Assembly: GCF_030272615.1 (NCBI RefSeq)
Contig: NW_026729192.1
Coordinates: 97,501 to 120,000 of the forward strand
Direction: 5' to 3'
DNA: 22,500 bases
Source of the DNA: Cryptomeria japonica
Taxonomy: Eukaryota; Streptophyta; Pinopsida; Cupressales; Cupressaceae
The notes below the pieces were generated by a model. It made no database searches, was not told the DNA's origin, and worked only from the letters and a program-made list of their open reading frames with translations. Below, in pieces: positions 18,080 to 22,500 of this stretch; the stretch's first letter is position 1; each line of letters starts with the position of its first letter. A program made the position numbers and the translations under genes.

Positions 18080-18111
18080 GAATCGGACAAATAACTTATA
18101 TAGGGGAGGTG
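18080..18111 (+). promoter_or_regulatory. Pol I promoter 13, probable 35S rRNA gene promoter
   Basis: TATATA is at 18097-18102, then GGGGAGGTG. It is the last copy before the 188-bp array, and no later TATATAGGGG is present in the window. The presumed start lies within or directly after the motif by comparison with other plants. Upstream are GAACGGAAGTCGGAATCTGG and GAATCGGACAAATAACT. Its downstream hairpin (18134-18223) is the most perfect of the three gene-type blocks. Promoters 11 and 12 remain possible alternatives. Confidence 0.75.
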
Positions 18112-18133
18112 TTGACTGGAGCATTCTCCCCCG

Positions 18134-18223
18134 TGCCCCTCTAACTCGACCAATGCTGGCGCTCGAACGGTGGTAGCGCTCGGATTTTCATTGAGCGCCA
18201 GCATTGGTCGATTTAGAGGGGCA
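18134..18223 (+). other. Promoter-proximal inverted repeat, block 13 (near-perfect)
   Basis: The arms are 18134-18164 and 18193-18223: 31 bp each, 30 of 31 paired, with one C-T mismatch (18145 against 18212) and a 28-base loop. The arms contain ACTCGACCAATGCTGGCGC and its complement. It starts 37 bp after the TATATA start of promoter 13, so it would fold within roughly the first 120 nt of the presumed pre-rRNA. As DNA it could also form a cruciform. Confidence 0.85.
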
Positions 18224-18463
18224 TGCGAGATTCCCGAATGCTATGCGAGGGCTCTAACGGAAATGTCTATTGGTTTCGGTATGGATGCAATTGCGAGTGG
18301 TTCGGCAAAGGTAGTCGTTCCGATGCGTCCATGTCGTGGCCAAATCGATAATTCGATTTGAGCCCTCGTATAGCATTTGGGTCTCTCGATGTGATTCCGC
18401 ATTCCAGTCCCTTTGGGCACTGCTTGAGCCGCATCCCAGGGGGTTCCCTTCCCAATAATCTGC

Positions 18464-21400
18464 CTCGCAACCCGATTGCTATGCGGTGAGGCTCCTCGGC
18501 CGCCTCGGAACTATCTGTGTATCAGACGCATCGCGGGATAAGGGGTTGGCAACGGTAGTCGCCCCAAGCGCGTCCGATGCTTGGACCATTCCGAGGCGGC
18601 CCTGAAGCCTCTTCCGTCTAGCCGTTGGGTCCTTCTCGCCGCATCCCTCGCCTCGCACCCCGATTGCTATGCGGTGAGGCTCCTCGGCCGCCTCGGAACT
18701 ATCTGTGTATCGGACGCGTCGCGGGATAAGGGGTTGTCACTGGTAGTCGCCCCAAGCGCGTCCGATGCTTGGACCATTCCGAGGCGGCCCTGAAGCCTCT
18801 TCCGTCTAGCCGTTGGGTCCTTCTCGCCGCATCCCTCGCCTCGCACCCCGATTGCTATGCGGTGAGGCTCCTCGGCCGCCTCGGAACTATCTGTGTATCG
18901 GACGCGTCGCGGGATAAGGGGTTGTCATTGGTAGTCGCCCCAAGCGCGTCCGATGCTTGGACCATTCCGAGGCGGCCCTGAAGCCTCTTCCGTCTAGCCG
19001 TTGGGTCCTTCTCGCCGCATCCCTCGCCTCGCACCCCGATTGCTATGCGGTGAGGCTCCTCGGCCGCCTCGGAACTATCTGTGTATCGGACGCGTCGCGG
19101 GATAAGGGGTTGTCACTGGTAGTCGCCCCAAGCGCGTCCGATGCTTGGACCATTCCGAGGCGGCCCTGAAGCCTCTTCCGTCTAGCCGTTGGGTCCTTCT
19201 CGCCGCATCCCTCGCCTCGCACCCCGATTGCTATGCGGTGAGGCTCCTCGGCCGCCTCGGAACTATCTGTGTATCGGACGCGTCGCGGGATAAGGGGTTG
19301 TCACTGGTAGTCGCCCCAAGCGCGTTCGATGCTTGGACCATTCCGAGGCGGCCCTGAAGCCTCTTCCGTCTAGCCGTTGGGTCCTTCTCGCCGCATCCCT
19401 CGCCTCGCACCCCGATTGCTATGCGGTGAGGCTCCTCGGCCGCCTTGGAACTATCTGTGTATCGGAAGCGTCGCGGGATAAGGGGTTGTCACTGGTAGTC
19501 GCCCCAAGCGCGTCCGATGCTTGGACCATTCCGAGGCGGACCCGAAGCCTCTTCCGTCTAGCCGTTGGGTCCTTCTCGCCGCATCCTTCGCCTCGCACCC
19601 CGATTGCTATGCGGTGAGGCTCCTCGGCCGCCTCGGAACTATCTGTGTATCGGACGCGTCGCGGGATAAGGGGTTGTCACTGGTAGTCGCCCCAAGCGCG
19701 TCCGATGCTTGGACCATTCCGAGGCGGACCCGAAGCCTCTTCCGTCTAGCCGTTGGGTCCTTCTCGCCGCATCCCTCGCCTCGCACCCCGATTGCTATGC
19801 GGTGAGGCTCCTCGGCCGCCTTGGAACTATCTGTGTATCGGACGCGTCGCGGGATAAGGGGTTGTCACTGGTAGTCGCCCCAAGCGCGTCCGATGCTTGG
19901 ACCATTCCGAGGCGGACCCGAAGCCTCTTCCGTCTAGCCGTTGGGTCCTTCTCGCCGCATCCTTCGCCTCGCACCCCGATTGCTATGCGGTGAGGCTCCT
20001 CGGCCGCCTCGGAACTATCTGTGTATCGGACGCGTCGCGGGATAAGGGGTTGTCACTGGTAGTCGCCCCAAGCGCGTCCGATGCTTGGACCATTCCGAGG
20101 CGGACCCGAAGCCTCTTCCGTCTAGCCGTTGGGTCCTTCTCGCCGCATCCCTCGCCTCGCACCCCGATTGCTATGCGGTGAGGCTCCTCGGCCGCCTTGG
20201 AACTATCTGTGTATCGGACGCGTCGCGGGATAAGGGGTTGTCACTGGTAGTCGCCCCAAGCGCGTCCGATGCTTGGACCATTCCGAGGCGGCCCCGAAGC
20301 CTCTTCCGTCTAGCCGTTGGGTCCTTCTCGCCGCATCCCTCGCCTCGCACCCCGATTGCTATGCGGTGAGGCTCCTCGGCCGCCTTGGAACTATCTGTGT
20401 ATCGGACGCGTCGCGGGATAAGGGGTTGTCACTGGTAGTCGCCCCAAGCGCGTCCGATGCTTGGACCATTCCGAGGCGGCCCCGAAGCCTCTTCCGTGTA
20501 GCCGTTGGGTCCTTCTCGCCGCATCCCTCGCCTCGCACCCCGATTGCTATGCGGTGAGGCTCCTCGGCCGCCTTGGAACTATCTGTGTATCGGACGCGTC
20601 GCGGGATAAGGGGTTGTCACTGGTAGTCGCCCCAAGCGCGTCCGATGCTTGGACCATTCCGAGGCGGACCTGAAGCCTCTTCCCTCTAGCCGTTGGGGCT
20701 TTCTCGCCGCATCCCTCGCCTCGCACCCTGATTGCTATGCTGTGAGGCTCCTCGGCCGCCTTGGAACTATCTGTGTATCGGACGCATCGCGGGATAAGGG
20801 GTTGGCAGTGGTAGTCGCCCCAAGCGCATCCGATGCTTGGACCATTCCGAGGCGGCCCTGCAGCCTCTTCCGTCTAGCCGTTGGGGCCATCTCGCCGCAT
20901 CCCCCACCTCGCACCACGATTGCTATGCGGTGAGGCTCCTTGGCCGCCTCGGAACTATCTGTGTATCGGACGCATCGCGGGATAAGGGGTTGTCACTGGT
21001 AGTCGCCCCAAGCGCGTCCGATGCTTGGACTATTCCGAGGCGGCCCTGCAGCCTCTTCCGTCTAGCCGTTGGGGCCATCTCGCTGCATCCCCCACCTCCT
21101 CGGCCGCCTCGGAACTATCTGTGTATCGGACGCATCGCGGGATAAGGGGTTGGCAGTGGTAGTCGCCCCAAGCGCGTCCGATGCTTGGACTATTCCGAGG
21201 CAGCCCTGCAGCCTCTTCCGTCTAGCCTTTGGGGCCATCTCGCCGCATCCCTCGCCTCGCACCCCGATTGCTATGCGGTGAGGCTCCTCGGCCGCCTGGG
21301 AACTATCTTCGTATCGGACGCATCGCGGGATAAGGGGTTGTCACTGGTAGTCGCCCCAAGCGCGTCCGATGCTTGGACTATTCCGAGGCGGCCCTGTGGC

Positions 21401-21550
21401 CTCTTCCGTCTAGCCGTTGGGGCCATCTCGCCGCATCCCCCACCTCGCACCCCGATTGCTATGCGGTGAGGCTCTTCGGCCGCCTTGGAACTATCTTCGT
21501 ATCGGACGCATCGCGGGATAAGGGGTTGTCACTGGTAGTGGCCCCAAGCA
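18464..21550 (+). repeat. 188-bp ETS tandem array
   Basis: About 16 units of 188 bp run from GCCTCGCAACCCGATTGC to the last GGTAGTGGCCCCAAGC. Anchor points (TTGGACCATTCCGAGG) fall at 18581, 18769, 18957 and so on to 20837, exactly 188 bp apart. One unit is 160 bp (21025-21185) because 28 bp holding the CGATTGCTATGC part is lost. Each unit has CGATTGCTATGCGGTGAGG, CTCCTCGGCCGCCT, ACTATCTGTGTATCGGACGC, CGGGATAAGGGGTTG, GGTAGTCGCCCCAAGCG and GTCTAGCCGTTGGG. Middle units are almost identical. The first and the last four or five differ more. Since 188 is not a multiple of three, the repeated 70- and 94-codon frames, which start at TTG, are not genes. Confidence 0.96.
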
Positions 21551-21789
21551 TCCCTTGCCTCGAGCCCTGATTGCTTTCTTGGCTGCATCCCTCCTCTCCT
21601 CACAGCCCGGTTGTCATCACTGCTTCATCCGTCGCTTCATGCATTCTGGCTGCTGGGCCCTTCCCACCGCACACCTCGATTGCTATCTCTTCTGCATCAC
21701 ACACCCCGATTGCTATCTCTGCTACATCCCTCGGCTCTCACTTCTGCATCCTTCGCCTCACACCTCGATTGCTATCAATGCTGCATCCG
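21551..21789 (+). repeat. Degenerate CGATTGCTATC repeat
   Basis: Loose repeats of 35-60 bp are built on CACACCTCGATTGCTATC, CTCTTCTGCATC and CATCCCTCG words. Examples are near 21675, 21706 and 21764. They resemble the GCATCCCTCGCCTCGCACC-CGATTGC part of the 188-bp unit and seem to be a decayed, partial amplification of it. No gene is visible. Confidence 0.7.
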
Positions 21790-21955
21790 TAACCTCACAC
21801 CCCAATTGCTATGCGGGGAGGCTCCTTGGCCGCCTTGGAAATTTCTGTGTGTCGGACGCACCGCGGGATAAGGGGTTGGCACTGGTAGTCGCCCCAAGTG
21901 CGCCCGATTCTTAGACCGCTTCGAGGTGACCTCGTAGCCTCTTTCGTCCAGGCTT
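21790..21955 (+). repeat. Isolated diverged 188-type unit
   Basis: This is a single copy with CCAATTGCTATGCGGGGAGG, CTCCTTGGCCGCCTTGG, CGCGGGATAAGGGGTTGG and GGTAGTCGCCCCAAG, then CTTAGACCGCTTCGAGG and CTCGTAGCCTCTTTCGTC. It follows the 188-bp unit over its whole length but with many changes. It is separated from the main array by about 240 bp of degenerate repeat. Confidence 0.85.
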
Positions 21956-22500
21956 CCTGCCTTCAACGCCCTTTTTACACCTCGATTGCTATGCGCGGGC
22001 TCGTTGGCGTCTATCACCTCTCTGCGAAGAGTGGCACGATGATTGTTGGGGTAAATCGTAGCAGTCCGATCTCTGGCCTTGGGCCATTGTGAGGGCTGAT
22101 CGATTTCCTGTGCGCATCTCGTGTTCGCCCAGTAACAGACTCGACGACTTGTAATCGGTCTTGTTCCCGATTGTTCCTGGAGGTAGTCTTCGGAACTCTT
22201 GGATTTGACCTGTCACTCGAACTGTCCTCTTCCGAGGATGCTTGTGTGTGTGTGCTTGTGCCATTTCCTTGGCGGTATTAACGAGATATTAAAGAGCGGA
22301 GTGAGCGCCTCGCCCAGCTATGTTTGGGGCTCTCACTCCCTTACCCGGTGTGCGACCGCTTTGCACGTAGGTTGCGGAGCATCGCGACTCTTTCGATGTT
22401 TGGCGGTTGTCTTCCGGTGATGCGTTGGTCCCGAAGTGCACGTTACTAGCATTTCTGCCATTGTTCTCGATCTTTGGCACGTTCCTTCGTTGCAATTGGA
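21956..22500 (+). other. Apparently unique 5' ETS segment
   Basis: Apart from one further CGATTGCTATGCGCGGGCTC at 21983-22002, I see no internal repeat here. There is a short GT run (TTGTGTGTGTGTGCTTGTG, near 22240-22258). It has no RNA gene, no Pol I-like motif and no 18S start. Short open frames on both strands show no recognisable protein. Confidence 0.6.

Larger units (their letters stand above)
17036..18463 (+). repeat. Three promoter-proximal blocks (441 and 490 bp)
   Basis: Three diverged blocks are led by TATATAGGGG at 17166, 17607 and 18097. Each holds, in order, a GGAAGTCGGAAG-like box, GAATCGGACAAATAACT, the promoter, a CCCCGTGCCC arm, a GCTCGGAT word, a (A/T)TGCTATGC word, GGTAGTCG, and CTAGCTTTTGGGT or a near match. 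They differ from the spacer repeats in having ATAACTTATATA rather than ATAGCTTATATA and in the whole downstream part. They look like duplicated copies of the true gene promoter with the start of the ETS. They are clearly older than the 157- and 311-bp repeats because the copies have diverged much more. Confidence 0.8.
18103..22500 (+). other. Presumed 5' external transcribed spacer of the 35S pre-rRNA
   Basis: This is everything after the last Pol I-like promoter. It begins with the hairpin, passes through the 188-bp array and a degenerate repeat, and ends in sequence that appears unique. I did not find an 18S start, so the spacer continues beyond the window and is at least 4.4 kb if promoter 13 is the true start. 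Transcription is inferred from position and orientation only. Confidence 0.7.

Noticed and set aside
18581-21570. Repeated 70- and 94-codon open frames, one per 188 bp
   Set aside because: They start at TTG, run from one repeat into the next because 188 is not a multiple of three, and sit in the presumed ETS. They are repeat by-products.
22240-22258. GT-rich run as a microsatellite feature
   Set aside because: It is only about five GT units interrupted by C, too short to annotate separately.
21956-22500. Start of 18S rRNA at the right end
   Set aside because: The conserved 18S 5' sequence was not found up to 22500, so the window ends inside the ETS.

Overview
This window is plant nuclear ribosomal DNA: an intergenic spacer (IGS) between a 26S gene, which would lie left of the window, and an 18S gene, which would lie right of it. 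Neither gene is reached, so the spacer is longer than 22.5 kb. Three things support this. There are two intact 5S rRNA genes on the minus strand. There are 13 copies of a plant RNA polymerase I initiation motif (TATATAGGGG) on the plus strand. Downstream of these is a transcribed-spacer-like region with a 188-bp tandem array. I see no protein-coding gene. The many long open frames are by-products of stop-poor tandem repeats. The 5S sequence (GGGCCGGAGTAGTACTGGGATGG in its second half, given here only as a description of type) looks like the gymnosperm form rather than the usual angiosperm one. A 5S gene inside the IGS and antisense to the 35S unit has been reported for Podocarpus, while Ginkgo and Ephedra carry it in the sense direction. 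A conifer or other gymnosperm is therefore my best guess, not a proof.

Layout. 1-2809: GC-rich repeats built on the palindrome GGTGCGCACC, interrupted by AT/T-rich islands of about 110 bp. 2810-3217: CpG-rich spacer. 3231-3348: first 5S gene (minus). 3349-4085: 5S upstream spacer and a purine-rich degenerate repeat. 4085-4603: CACCC minisatellite. 4604-7873: more GC-rich repeats, including a further copy of the first 1.4 kb. 7874-12539: a second, nearly identical copy of 1-4603 with the second 5S gene at 11167-11284. 12540-13733: the CACCC minisatellite continues. 13733-17035: spacer-promoter region with 157-bp and 311-bp repeats, each with one Pol I-like promoter, a 52-bp tandem array, and a run of TCCGATGACC boxes. 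17036-18463: three larger promoter blocks. 18464-21550: 188-bp array. 21551-22500: degenerate repeats, then apparently unique 5' external transcribed spacer (ETS).

How it fits together. The plus strand reads as repeats, then spacer promoters, then a presumed gene promoter (most likely at 18097), then the 5' ETS leading to 18S. The 5S genes would be transcribed the other way by Pol III from internal promoters and stop at T-runs. Three features most deserve a second look. One is a hairpin just downstream of the last three promoters whose pairing is kept by compensatory changes. Another is a second, initiator-adjacent stem found in all 13 promoter copies. The third is the recent tandem duplication that doubled the antisense 5S gene. 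All identities and coordinates were read by eye. No alignment or folding program was run.
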